64,000 nt of DNA from Cydia pomonella (GCF_033807575.1 NC_084728.1:4973451-5037450), one strand, 5' to 3'; shown: positions 41,355 to 52,470, counted from the stretch's first letter. Notes: generated from the sequence alone by a model not told the origin. Translations and numbers: made by a program.

Positions 41355-41565
41355 AGGTACAGTGGAACCTCGATAGCACGAATGTGAACGGAAACGCTAA
41401 AAAAATCTTGTTAACGAGTTTGCGACTTAAAGGGCTGTCAAAAAAGGGACCCCTCTAAAAGTCAGCGCTGGGTATCTAGCAAAAAAGGTGAGACTGGTAC
41501 CCATTGCCTATACCACAAAATCACATAGGTACCTAATAGAATAGTTAAATAATATATCTTTGTCT

Positions 41566-41691
41566 TTAACCTTTTGACCGCCAAGACGTCATATGACGCG
41601 CGCGGCTACAGCCCAATATCAACCTTCATACGTACCGATAAGGTTCACGATTACGCGCCGCGTGCGATAGGCGTGGCGTTCAAAAGGTTAA
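41566..41691. mobile_element. TTAA-flanked MITE
   Basis: TTAACCTTTTGACCGCCA at the left and TGGCGTTCAAAAGGTTAA at the right. A TTAA duplication with CCY ends fits piggyBac-type mobilisation. 126 bp including TTAA, GC-rich centre. Confidence 0.7.
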
Positions 41692-42424
41692 AAGAGGGTA
41701 TCGACTGAGTGAGGTTTCGAGTTACAGAGGTAAAACGAATGAAAAAATCGTATTTGAGAGGTAAATTGTACTTACGTGCAAAAATACGGTCTTATTCTTT
41801 AGTTCGAGTTACAGTCTGTTGATAAATAGTTTTGAGATATCATTAATGGTTTGAGACATCATTATCTTTATTATGTATTTTGTGATAATTGTTTTTCATT
41901 TGATTAAATTTTTTGCAGAACCCCCCAGTGACATTGCGTGAGCCATTTAGGCCCTCCGCGGATACGCGGAAAACGCGTTTGTTACGCGAGGGTGGTTTTA
42001 TAGTTGCGGAGCCTGTTCTAATATTGATCCTAGCGAAAAGTGTACGTTTCTTATAGAAAATTTTATGGTAATTATGTATGTATGAGATTTTTTTTTGCTA
42101 TGCGTCATACTTTACAAGTTATTAACGAAAAAGTAAAGAAAAGGAACCTTAGAATTTATTTTAATTACCTTTCCCTCTTTAATATCTTTTTAAATATTGA
42201 TCCTTTCAAAAAGTGTACTGTATATTTTTTGTAGACAATTTTGTGTAGATGATTTACGTTTAACAGCGTTTTTTGCTAGTGGCCACCGTTTACGAGTTAT
42301 TTACGAAAATATAGATAAATGGACCATAAAATTGATCTTAATTAACTTTCCCGCTTTAATATTGTGTGAGTGAATGTAGGCTTCATAACGGTTTAGCAAC
42401 ACCTACTTTTTCGTTTAACTTCTC

Positions 42425-42545
42425 TATTTCCGCTACCCAAAGGTTGTCTGGAAGAGATCGACTGCCTCTAAATTTAATCAATTGTTTATTTTTCTTGTAT
42501 ATTTTTACTGAGGTGTGCCAATAAAGAGTATTCTATCTATCTTTC
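42425..42545 (+). repeat. LINE 3' tail, family T3 copy 2
   Basis: CCCAAAGGTTGTCTGGAAGA to GTGCCAATAAAGAGTATTC followed by (TATC)n. Reverse partner at 31740-31900. Confidence 0.65.
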
Positions 42546-42650
42546 CTTTCCTTATAGGAAATTTTATATAGATTATATGTGTGAAAGAATATTTTTTGCT
42601 ATGGGCTACCGTTTACGAGTTATTTAAGAAAAACTAAAAAAGGGACTTTA

Positions 42651-42682
42651 AACCCCCCCCCCCCCCCCCCACACACACACAC
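42651..42682. repeat. Poly-C run followed by (CA)n
   Basis: About 20 C residues then about six CA units. Length is likely to be unreliable in any assembly. Confidence 0.85.
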
Positions 42683-42699
42683 TACCAGTTAGCGCCACC

Positions 42700-43234
42700 C
42701 CCATCCATCAGTACTTTCAGCATGTTATGTAAGGTACATTTATCTACAACTATGCCAAAATTCGCTTATACACGAATTATTTCCCCGTTTTTTCCTTCGT
42801 TTGGTGGCCTATTCAGGCTTTTTGTTATTTTATTTATGAACTCGACTGTACCTTACTAAATTATTCGGGGTGTATTTTTTTGATGTGATACAAGATATAT
42901 ACATATATATACGCGACTGTACCCACTGCTTAGCCCGAAAATCGCAATGAAATTGCAGGTGTACGGACATATACCTACAGTATACAGTATGTAATAGAAC
43001 GAAAGGCAAAGAAAGAGACCCATTAATGTTTAGGTCATACTGAGTTTTATTATGGGACAAATCCTGAAATCGCTAAAAAAAATATTTTGCCTGTTTCATA
43101 AATTTTGCTGTTCTGATTTTACAATTTCCTACGGGAGAGTCAATTTTTTTTTGCGATTCCAGGATTTGTCCCTTCATCTTTCTATCTGTTACATATTGTA
43201 TGGTGATTGTCATACGTCCAATAAATATTAATAA
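42700..43234. other. AT-rich stretch, nothing recognised
   Basis: No motif-bearing frame and no repeat partner seen. Confidence 0.4.
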
Positions 43235-43815
43235 ATACATATTATGAAACAATCTTACACAAATAGAACTGGCCTTACAGTAAGCTCAATAAGGCTTGTG
43301 TTGTGGGTAATAGGTTTTGGACCCGGGTACGTCCTTACACTACGTCCAAAAGAGAGGTATGGGCATTGTGAATGTCATCTCGCTTTGTGTGGTAGGGCAC
43401 AGCCAGTGGATGTCATTCCAGATCTAGAGCAGAGCCCAACTGGGGAAGTACCTCCACCTTACAGAAAACAGCAGCCAAATAACACTAGACCCTACTCATA
43501 GTGTTGTGTTCCTGCCGGTGAGTAAGGTTGCCAGAGCTCACCGAGGGGGGTTGGGTTTAGGGTCGGCAACGCGCATGTAACTCCTCTGGAGTTGCAGCCG
43601 TACATAGGTTACGGAGACTGCTTACCATCAGGCGGGCCGTAAGCTTGTTTGCCACCGACGTAGTATAAAAAAAAGACAATTAGAATACTTAGAAAACATC
43701 CATAACCCAGGAACAAAATAAATATCTGTGATAAACACACAAATACCTTACCGGGATTCGAACTTCGAACCTCCTGCTTCGTTGGCAAGGTCGCTAAGCG
43801 ACTGGACTAGGAGAC
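43235..43815 (-). repeat. SINE family 2 split by a family E insertion
   Basis: SINE tail at 43235-43311 (CAGTAAGCTCAATAAGGCTT) and SINE head at 43681-43815 (GGGATTCGAAC, the B-box complement) are parts of one minus-strand copy. They are separated by a full family E unit. Confidence 0.75.
43312..43680 (-). repeat. Dispersed repeat family E, longest copy
   Basis: About 368 bp on the minus strand, from TATACTACGTCGGTGGCAAA at about 43665 through GGAGTTACATGCGCGTTGCC, GGCAGGAACACAACACTATG and AGGTGGAGGTACTTCCCCAG to TTGTGCATACC-like sequence near 43360. Because it interrupts a SINE, its limits are well defined. The 85-codon plus frame across it is not a gene. Confidence 0.75.
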
Positions 43816-43889
43816 CATTCATCCATAACCATAAGACAGCCAGTACCATTTCAACAAATAAAACAGTATACAAATGAAAATTATACACC

Positions 43890-44055
43890 TATGGGCCGAT
43901 GGTCCTGGGTTCGAATCCCGGTAAGGGCATTTATTTGTGTGATGAGCACATGTATTTGTTCCTGAGTTTGTTTTCTATGTATTTAAGTATTTGTATGTTT
44001 CATATATCGTTGTCTGAGTACCCACAACACAAGCCTTCTTGAGCTTACCGTGGAA
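43890..44055 (+). repeat. tRNA-derived SINE, family 2 (head partly missing)
   Basis: B box GGTTCGAATCC at about 43908. Body as in the other copies. It ends at CTTGAGCTTACCGTGG without the final AT tail. Confidence 0.8.
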
Positions 44056-44089
44056 AATATTTATATAAGAATCAAGTGATGGAGACCCT

Positions 44090-44345
44090 TTACATCTCTA
44101 AGGATATTTTTTTTATTTATATTTTATCTGTGACACATAGACTTTTACATCACTAAAGAATTTTAGTATTTGTTGTTTGTATTTTTTTTTTGTTTAATTC
44201 GACATTTAGAGACTGTATAGATCTCTAATAAAGTATCTAATATTTCATTGATTCCATATTTATGATTGTATTTTGTTATTTTTAATGATTGTAAAAAATT
44301 TACATGTATTAGTGCCCCTGTGGCCTATTTTTTGTTTGTTTGTTG
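44090..44345 (+). repeat. LINE 3' end / UTR, family T2 copy 2
   Basis: Plus-strand partner of 12600-12860. Ends GTGCCCCTGTGGCCTATTTT followed by (TTTG)n. Confidence 0.6.
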
Positions 44346-44812
44346 GCCTAGTCAATCCGTGAAAGAATGCCCTATAATATTTATTTTTATTTATTTATAA
44401 ATACACAAGCCAATTTTCGCAGAATCCCAAGAGTCCTTGCGCCCATTGAAGCCGCGTAGGCGTGTAAAATGCGTTTTTACGGCCGGGTAGCCTGGGGGTA
44501 AGAGTGCTTGTGAAGCCATTTAGGGCTTTTGTGAAGGGAAAGTGGTTACAATAGTTCGTCGCTACTCTGAAATCTGTGACATAATCTGATTTTCACCTAA
44601 TGATGTGTCATCAGAGAGATTCAGAAATTTTTCACTTGGAAAATCTTCGAAAACGTCTCATTATTTTTATGAGTCGAATTTTTTGAAATGGAATTTTCCT
44701 TTCTTTTCTGTAAACCTCACCATGTAATAACTTATAGGACATTTTAGTAGGGTGGCAAGTCAGGTTTTAGGTTACTTTCCGTTCAAGTTATCTCGGATAT
44801 GGGTAAATATGG
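44346..44812. other. Mostly unassigned
   Basis: Contains AAAATGCGTTTTTACGGCCG at about 44467, similar to phrases at 40215 and 41013. Otherwise nothing recognised. Confidence 0.35.
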
Positions 44813-44943
44813 TACAGTCGGCGTCAAATACTTTGTCTTTGTACCAACCAAAGTAGCTAAATAGTTCGGTACACCCTATGTTTAGTATGGTACCGAACTA
44901 TTTGGCCACTTTGACTGCTACAAAGTATTTGACGCTGACTGTA
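44813..44943. mobile_element. MITE with TACAGTCGGCGTC ends
   Basis: 131 bp: TACAGTCGGCGTCAAATACT and AGTATTTGACGCTGACTGTA, plus inner ATAGTTCGGTAC / GTACCGAACTAT. Nearly complete hairpin. Confidence 0.85.
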
Positions 44944-45617
44944 TCAATGATGTCCTGAATAAAAATATATGAGATGACAAGCGCGAAAATGTTGGGGTTA
45001 GTAACTGTGTCTAACGTCATGAAGTCGGCGGTCTAAAGATTTTTAAATATTTTTTTTTTTTTTTTATGTATGTATTATCAAATGAAAGAGCTTTGTTTAG
45101 TAAATACATAACATACTATGATATTTTCACTACTTGGTCTAACAAATTATTGGAAAACTTCCAAATATTTCACAATGCAGAGTTGACTTTGAAATGATCT
45201 AGATTGAAGGCGACTGAATGGATTATACCAAAATGTATACCAATAAGTGACTGTAAAATAAAAATAAATAAATAAAATAATATGTCCTCAATTTTCTTGC
45301 CATCTCGTTTTACATAGTTATTGCAAAAAGTCTACACTTACTTTTTAAAATGAAAATATTTTTTTTGTATAAAAATCGTGTTACTTTGCCTAGCAAGTTA
45401 AAGAAGCTACCTGATTAATTGATTATTTATTATATGTGAAGTATGAAGCGATAATATATGATTTTTTATGATAAACGTTAGAAAACCCATGAAGCCCTTT
45501 GAAACTGGCCGCTTTCCGAGCTTCAGCAGTTTCCGAGTTAACAGCGTAATTAGCTACTGAGGTCATTCCAGCGCTAACTATCGCTAGGGCTTACCAGTAA
45601 CCAGTATAAGCGAACCC
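44944..45617. other. AT-rich stretch, nothing recognised
   Basis: No motif-bearing frame or repeat partner seen. Confidence 0.4.
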
Positions 45618-45835
45618 CGATTCGAAGAATGAGTACGACACGTTTAAGATCTTTAAAAGATTGATAACTAAACGAAATGTCAAAATTGACGTTTATTTCG
45701 ATTCCGCTGTGATCCCAATAAGACCTATCTACGATATATCGAACGTCAAAGTGACATTGGTTGCCCGAATCGAGTTGCTTCTGTCAATTATACGAAATAG
45801 AAACGATACATAAATGAGAACTTATCGAACTTATT
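45618..45835 (+). mobile_element. MITE family B, copy 2
   Basis: Left end CCCCGATTCGAAGAATGAG, core as in the other copies (AATTGACGTTTATTTCGATT, AACGTCAAAGTGACATTGGT). The right TIR is missing after AATGAGAACTTATC. Confidence 0.75.
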
Positions 45836-46348
45836 AACAGCAACGGCTGTAAGCAATATAGTTTACCATATTTACTTCAAAGTTCACTTTCTTCGAGATA
45901 TTTGGCATCGAAATTGAACAATTTTAGGCCAAAAACTGGTTTACTGGCCATAACTTTTGTGTTAATTAGTTTGTAAATTAAAATCTCTGACCAGTTTTTA
46001 AAGACATCAAAGATTAACCCAATTGTGTAGATGTCGTACATGTAAAGTCCTTCACAACAATCTAGTAACAAAAAATGTTTTTTTATAGACATTTTTGAAA
46101 AATAAAATAAAAAATAAGTGTTCATTTCTTTCAAAATCCGGCAGACCAGAATGGAGATAAAAGATTGAAGAACCGATAGTCGTTTGTTTTATATTTCTAT
46201 CTATAGTGCAAATGTAGGAGTAACGACTCAAAACTAGTCAAAAATCGATGGAAACCGCGGGGAGCCCCTTAAAAAGAGTAACGCTTTTACGGAAGATGTC
46301 GCTAGGGTCTCCTAGACTCATATGGTGGATAGATTTGCTTGTTATGAG

Positions 46349-46421
46349 TTCTTGGTGGCTCAGTTGGCAGAGCGCTGGAATATCTATCCAGAGGCCGTGA
46401 GTTCAATTCTCACCCAAGGCA
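46349..46421 (+). tRNA. tRNA-like cloverleaf (probable pseudogene or SINE head)
   Basis: 72 nt fold by eye into a full cloverleaf: acceptor TTCTTGG / CCAAGGC (5 Watson-Crick pairs, one wobble, one mismatch), D arm GCTC / GAGC, anticodon arm CTGGA-ATATCTA-TCCAG, T arm GTGAG-TTCAATT-CTCAC. The A box TGGCTCAGTTGG is perfect; the B box AGTTCAATTCT is one or two bases off. A TTTTT run at 46426-46430 could terminate pol III. The loop would give anticodon AUC with U at position 37 and discriminator A, which is not a normal insect tRNA. I favour a tRNA-derived repeat over a working tRNA gene. Confidence 0.4.
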
Positions 46422-46564
46422 GTAATTTTTCCACTTATAATTTGATTCTAAGCTTAATAGCATCGTTCATAGACGTTTCAGCTTGTTAAAAATTAATGTA
46501 ACACATTACGACACAAGGCACGTCTTCGTGAATGGCACGATCTACGTTACTATGGCTCACAACA

Positions 46565-46785
46565 GTTTAAATTAGAATAAGAATAAGAATAAGAAATATT
46601 TATTAGCACAAAAAGTTACAAAATTTAGATTAATATTTAATTGTACTCACATAGAAAATTGCGCTAAAAGGTCTTCACTCAGCTTGATGTCCCGAAGTTA
46701 GTCTTACGACACACTACGGGACGCTGGTTTTCAGTGAAGCCTGGTAAAACTAAAACTAATTATAAGACTAGAACTAAACCTAGAA
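46565..46785 (-). repeat. Probable LINE 3' end with (TTCTTA)n tail
   Basis: The minus strand ends TGCTAATAAATATTTCTTAT then repeated TTCTTA units. Upstream are direct AACTAGAACTAAA repeats. No coding part remains. Confidence 0.45.
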
Positions 46786-47092
46786 CTAGAACTAAAAAAA
46801 AAACTAGATGCTACCAATATCCAAAAAAATATACTTAACACAATAAATATACACAGCATTTGTAACAAAAACATAGAATTCGAATACTTACTAATCTTTT
46901 AATGAACATAAAGAACAAACACAAGAAATAAATAAAAATAAAAAATCAGAAGAGAGGAATTATAATTCGATTATTTCTATTCGCTCGCTAAGGAAATGGT
47001 AATACCATCTCCTATTTAGCGTGTACAAAGTGAAAGGCAAACAAACAGCTTTGAGCTCCCGTCCTACTTACTCTATTCCACCTTAAGGGGAT

Positions 47093-47861
47093 AGTGGACG
47101 ACCGCTTCTCCGTACAAACGTAGTTCCCCTTTTCCTCTCTGGATATTCATATTCTTTAATTAGTGGGTAGTGACTAGTGCCAGCTGATGGTCTCGGGTTC
47201 AAATCCTGGTACGGGCATTAATTTGTGTGATGAGTACAGATATTTGTTCCTGAGTCATGAGTGTTTTCTATGTATTTATAAATATTAATATTAAATATTA
47301 TATCGTTGTCTAAGTACCCATAACACAAACATTATTGAACTTACTGTGGGACTTACAATTAGTCAATTTGTGTAACAACGTCCTATAATATTTATTTATT
47401 GTGTCAAAATGTTTTTAAATAATGTTAATATCTGGTTCGATCACGAATTAGATCGCTATAATGTCTTATAGCGATCAGGGGTTACTTAGTTTAGGGCTCA
47501 GGACTACTCAAATAAACAATAGAATACTCTAATCAATATAATACTCTTCTACGATGTAATAAGCTGCCAGTTTTGATAACCAAATTTTTTTTTTTTCATA
47601 GTTCATAATTCATTTATATGCATAAGATTGTATACGTGCAGGTTCATACAGGTTTACACATAAGTAGGAAATAACTATCTCGTCGCATACTGAATTGCAA
47701 ATTAATATGGTCTTAATCTATATATACAATTCATTATTAAAAATTACACTAATAAATATCACTATAATAAAATGCGCATTACCATTTTGATTTTGATTTT
47801 CATCCAGAGAGGAAAATGGGAACTGCGTTTGTATGGAAAGGCGGTTTCGGGGCGGTCCACT
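47093..47861. mobile_element. TIR element carrying a SINE insertion
   Basis: AGTGGACGACCGC ... ACAAACGTAGTTCCCC ... TTTTCCTCTCTGGATA at the left and the imperfect complement (ATCCAGAGAGGAAAATGGGA ... GCGGTCCACT) at the right, TIR about 55 bp. The 770-bp length includes a 240-bp SINE. No transposase. A solo end lies at 11590-11632. Confidence 0.65.
47158..47400 (+). repeat. tRNA-derived SINE, family 2, nested
   Basis: B box GGTTCAAATCC at about 47199. Body TTGTGTGATGAGTACAG; ends CCTATAATATTTATTTATT. It sits inside the TIR element and is therefore younger. Confidence 0.8.
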
Positions 47862-47867
47862 TTTGTT

Positions 47868-48156
47868 TTAAGTATTTATTTCAAAAACCCGCATTGCTGA
47901 CGTAGGCGAGAAAACCGCTAGGCTAAAATGGGACTGGGCCGGTCACGTCTACCGCATGCACCCAGAGAGGTGGGCTAGCATAGCCACCAAGTGGATGCCG
48001 GTAGAGGGACGTGGACGGGGCAGGCCCAGGCGATGGCGGGATGACCTGGACAGCTTCCTGAACAACTGGCCGGTGGAAACACCAAATCGGGAATCGTGGA
48101 AATCAAGGGGAGAGGCCTTTGCCCAGCAGTGGGACACTCAAACGGGCTATTAAAAA
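47868..48156 (+). pseudogene. RTE-like LINE, C-terminal fragment
   Basis: The plus frame reads RLKWDWAGHVYRMHPERWAS, GRGRGRPRRWRDDLDSFLNN and WKSRGEAFAQQWDTQTGY, the WAGHVxRM...RGRPxxRWxDD...W...GExFxQQW signature of RTE-clade C-termini. Polymerase and endonuclease are lost. It ends with a stop and poly-A. Its 3' nucleotide block GAGGCCTTTGCCCAGCAGTG GGAC matches the 3' end of SINE family 1. Confidence 0.82.
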
Positions 48157-48398
48157 AAAACTTTAATACGATTTTCTTTAGCTTTGTAAAGAGTAATCAG
48201 TTGACGACGTCCACGGAACATTTAACTTGTTACTGAGTCTAATGAAAAGTTAACGACAATAACTAAAGTTCTTCAGTTGTTGTAGATGACAATTAAAATC
48301 CATACTTAATTTTATAAAGCGCGTGGTTGTTTTATGCGATAAACACAGCGTTGAACGCATGCGTTTGCGGAATGTATGAAAAATGTCAATGAGCTTAA

Positions 48399-51300
48399 AG
48401 GTGACAGTCCATTTCTGACCGCAGCTGCACTACTGCTCCGACATTACTGCAGCGGCCTGATCGTGTCGGTGTTATTGTCAATTTCCATAGTAAAATCAAT
48501 GACGGTACCGACTGCACGTAATATGGTAATTTTAACGTATTTCCGACCGCAGCTGCACTACTGCTCCGACATTACTGCAGCGGCCTGAATACGTCAGTGT
48601 TATTGTCAAATTCCATAGTAAAATGATGACAAGACCGACTGCACGTAGCATGGTGATTTTTAGTGTTTGGTGTACATACGACCGCAACTGCAAACCGCAC
48701 GTCAAATCTTTACAGAAATGTCTTTGGTCACAGATATTAGTAGCTCTAAGCAAAGAGGATATAACCACTACAATATAAGGAGTTTATTACACCCGTGGAT
48801 AAACAACTCCGATAGTTTCTGTGTTTCGCGGTAGTTCCTCTGTATCTTGGCGTTGCTCTTATTGTTTTTGTTTAATGTTTCCTGATAAATTCATTAAATA
48901 AACAGTTTTTTCCTTTTTTCGTAGTTTTCCGAGAACAGCTATAAGCTCGAAAGGGCAAGAACGATAGAGAGCCAAATATACGATTTTCAAATTAAGATTT
49001 TCATGGTAGGCAATAAGTAGATAGTAGCTATGTATGTATGTATATATAAATTATTTACAAACTAATAATAGTGAAAAAACTGGAAAACTAGTTCGCCTTT
49101 GTATTAATGATGAGTGTTTTTTTCCTGTTTTGTATTCATTTTTGTACAATAAAAAGTTTTACTACTACTACTACTAAATTACAGGACGCACTTATGTGTT
49201 AGAATAAGATCGATGTAGGTATGCTAACCATTATCGTACAATCATGTACACATAGCATAAAAATGTGACAACATAATATTTCTATGATGATTCTAATACT
49301 GAACGGAGTGGTCGTATGCAATTTCCTCTCTCTTTCCTCTTTCTCTCTTTTTCCAAATATTGACTGAGAAAATGTTTCGAATGAAATAGCTTACTCTGTA
49401 TCCTCTATATTTGTGTTAGGATACTACGAAACCACAGTAGATTACATTTTTTAGTGGCAACAATGGTCGCGCACTGTGCGGCTTAAGAGGAATTTCCTCC
49501 CGCGGGCGCTCCGGCTTTAGTATGAGCTCCCTGCCGAGGTTTTTCTGAAGGTCTACAGTAGGGGTTCTTGAAAAAAGAAGTGTACAGGTTTTTAAGGGGT
49601 CGGCAACGCGCATGTATCACTTCTGGAGTTGGAGGCGTGCTTAGGAGTTTCAGTGACGCTTATATTTAACAGGATTAATTACTGAATTCTCGCTGACAGT
49701 ACCTACCGTGGCACAGTGAATTTGGCGTGATAAAATGTGAAAGTGTCGTAATATCATATTATATACACCGTGGGTTGGTAAAATCCGACAGATCTTAACC
49801 ACGCATTCCTGAGGATCAAAAAATGTTTAGTAAAATTCGGAAAAAAAAATGTTCTGTTTTTTTTTAGCCGATTTAAAAGCCATTTTCTGCACACAGCACG
49901 TTATTTCTTTCTACATCTTGGCGAAAAAAAAAGACATTACAACGAAGAAGTAAAGTTTTCTTAATTCATCTATAGATCAAAATTGTTCTTTTTAGTTGAG
50001 TAATGTTTGTCAGAAGGTATGACTAAACTAAGTCACATAGAGGCAGCATTCAGTTGTATTACCTAGAAATACAAAAGGCAAAGTTGTTCCTTAACACCTC
50101 ATGGTAGCATATGGATACTCAAACGTAAGAAAAATTACAAAATTGAACCACAAGAGAAGCGACAGCGGTTTTAAAATAAAATTATATTGACAGTCGCGGG
50201 GACTTCAAGGCATGAGGGTTAAACAAACTTTGCTACAGAGCGCAACACGAATTTATTTTATCACACCATCACGAGGAAAATATTTATTATTCCAATTAAT
50301 TTATTAAATATTCTTTCTATCAGCCCCTTGGCTAACGTAAATAGCTTTCTTCATAAAGGATTTCTTGTCTCGCCCATCAAGTTTTATATGGTCTAGTCAT
50401 AAACTGTATCTGCCACGACCACGAGTGCCGTCGCCCATGGACACCTGCAACACAAGAGCGATTATAAGATTTAAATTTGTGCTTTAGTTTGAAATAGGAA
50501 ACTGGACAATATTAAGTGTAAATTGCGTAATTTTAGCTCTTACAAATCAAATTTATTCGTTTATTCTTTACTTTTAGGTAACTAATAAAAGATTGGTTTA
50601 ATATGAAAACTCAGAAAGATAAATCTGTAATATTTTGCTAACACTGAACGACTGCATTGGAGAATTTATTTTGTCGCATCGCCATCTCCGAAACCCACGA
50701 ATCCCTTTGCAAAAATAAAGTAAACCCGGGATAAAAGAGCCTACCTAGCTTTTCGAGGGGACGTTTATCGCAGACTTCTACATCCAGGCGGTACTAGGCC
50801 ACCAAAAACGTGCAGACACCACCGGCTGGATTTGGCTGCATCACGTGATGCAAGTGGATCAAGTGCGCATACCGTATCCATCACGAGCAACATGAGTCCC
50901 GCTCTCGTCGGGTTGCTGTGTGTGCGGTGGCCACGCATTTAGTCAAGAGGATGGGGAAGATAATTTCAAAATGTTAACTTACCTTAAGTGAAGAAATATT
51001 TCTCCTCTGCATTCATTTAATTCGAGTAATTTGGTTGTATTTCTTCAATTTGAAATTAAATTGTTATTCATTTAATCGGCAAACAAACGATCACCAACAA
51101 TATCTGGTTTTTTAATAATATTGCGTAGCTGCCTTCGACTGAATGTGACTTTTGTAGAAAGGCAAACTGTTTTTCGTTTTCGTGTACCATGTAGCATTAT
51201 CGTCACTTACTTCTTCTCGTAAAAAATACAAATAAGTAAATTAGTAATTTTATTTATACGTCTGACAGTGACATTATTCATTGACTTTGACAATCAACTG

Positions 51301-51413
51301 ACGAACGCTGCCGCGACTGCACGCCGCAAACAGCAGCAGTCGGCCGCTGCAGTAATGTCGCACCAGTAATGTCGCAACGGTAGTGCAGCTGCAGTTGGAA
51401 ATGGACTGTCACC
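48399..51413. mobile_element. 3-kb TTAA-flanked TIR element without transposase
   Basis: TTAA at 48395-48398 and 51414-51417 bound inverted ends: (A)GGTGACAGTCCATTTCTGAC with CCGCAGCTGCACTACTGC on the left, and GCAGCTGCAGTTGGAAATGG ACTGTCACC on the right. Pairing extends to ACATTACTGCAGCGGCC. A TTAA duplication suggests piggyBac-type transposition. No frame over about 80 codons lies inside, so it is non-autonomous or an emptied element. The interior is AT-rich and also carries a family E fragment at 49575-49645. Confidence 0.7.
48412..48660 (+). repeat. Sub-terminal direct repeat of about 126 bp, two units
   Basis: TTTCTGACCGCAGCTGCACT begins unit 1 and TTTCCGACCGCAGCTGCACT begins unit 2 at about 48539. 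Both continue through CATTACTGCAGCGGCCTGA, GTGTTATTGTCAA, TCCATAGTAAAAT and CCGACTGCACGTA. The left end of the TTAA element is thus duplicated. Confidence 0.85.
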
Positions 51414-51420
51414 TTAACGT

Positions 51421-51582
51421 AAAGCCTGAGTGGACGCTAGAAGCGGAGCGTTCGGCGGGGCGTGCAGCGTGGCGTCGGGCTCACAAGTGATTTGAGCAGC
51501 GTGCACAAAGGCCGCTCCTATACGTTTGCATTTGTTTAACATGCACGCCGCACGCCCAACTCGAGCGTCCACTCAGGCCTTA
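51421..51582. mobile_element. MITE with AAGCCTGAGTGGACGCT ends
   Basis: AAGCCTGAGTGGACGCT at the left and AGCGTCCACTCAGGCCTT at the right. Inner GGCGTGCAGCG / CGCTGC-type pairing. 162 bp, GC-rich, starting 4 bp after the right TTAA of the 3-kb element. Confidence 0.8.
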
Positions 51583-52309
51583 CTCTTACCGCTGCGTTTA
51601 TCGCGTAAAATAATATAAAATAGGGCCTTCATAATCCGTACACGGGCGTCACGGGCTAATCCAAACTGCCGGTGACACCTTTCATTGAAGGACAAAGCTT
51701 TTGCTTGATCAAAAAATAGAACCCGACAGACAAAATTAGAAGAGTTCTTCAAATGATTTCACGTTTCACATTGTTAATAAGTTTATTTGTTTTTGTAGTT
51801 TTGAAGTCTCATCAAATATAAAATATATTCAGAATCATTGACATATATCTAAGGACGATTTTACGGGCGATAAGAATGGGGCCAGTACAGCGGTGTCTTG
51901 CACACAAATTCGAGCCATTCCACAGCGCGATTGATCGCATCGCAACTAATTGCGTTACGCAGCGGCTTACGTGAGCGATGACTCGCGAATGCGACGCAGC
52001 ATTCGGAGATCGCCCACGTAGGATACTTCCATAGGTATCAAAGGATTGAAATCACCCGCGCTGCTTCGCCTTCGCGAGTTATTCGCTCACGAAAGACACT
52101 GCCTTAGACTGCACGATGAGCTCGAATTCGTGAGTGATCCCACTAAACTAGCATCATTCTTAGTACCCGTAAGACTCGTCCTTAGATATATGTCAATTTT
52201 CAGAATGTACTTTTGTTTTATATCAAAAATACTATAATCGGAACGCTCCATGAGTCCGAACAGGAGTTGTTTTTTGTATAACGGATTATTAAGGCCCTAC
52301 TGTATGTAT
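51583..52309. other. Unassigned, with a moderately GC-rich patch
   Basis: 51895-52090 is GC-richer (CGCATCGCAACTAATTGCG) with short frames but no known motif. Confidence 0.35.
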
Positions 52310-52470
52310 GTATGTCACTTTATTGCACATAAACAGGTTAACATAAAACAGGCAAACAAAAAAAAATTTTTATGTACATAGGCGAACTTATCCCTAAAAA
52401 GGATCTCTTCAAGCTAACCCTTGAGAAAATGCGCAATGATCAAACACTAACAGGTGAAAGACAAATCAAT
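52310..52470 (-). repeat. Possible LINE 3' tail
   Basis: CACTTTATTGCACATAAACA on the plus strand is a reversed LINE-like end (TGTGCAATAAAGTG), followed upstream by AAAAAGGATCTCTTCAAGC, resembling family T3. Confidence 0.4.

Noticed and set aside
41355..41400. Possible Tigger/pogo-like end (CAGTGGAACCTCGATA)
   Set aside because: No inverted partner found downstream; a single end is not enough.
43244..43501. 85-codon plus-strand frame
   Set aside because: It crosses a SINE-repeat junction, antisense to family E.
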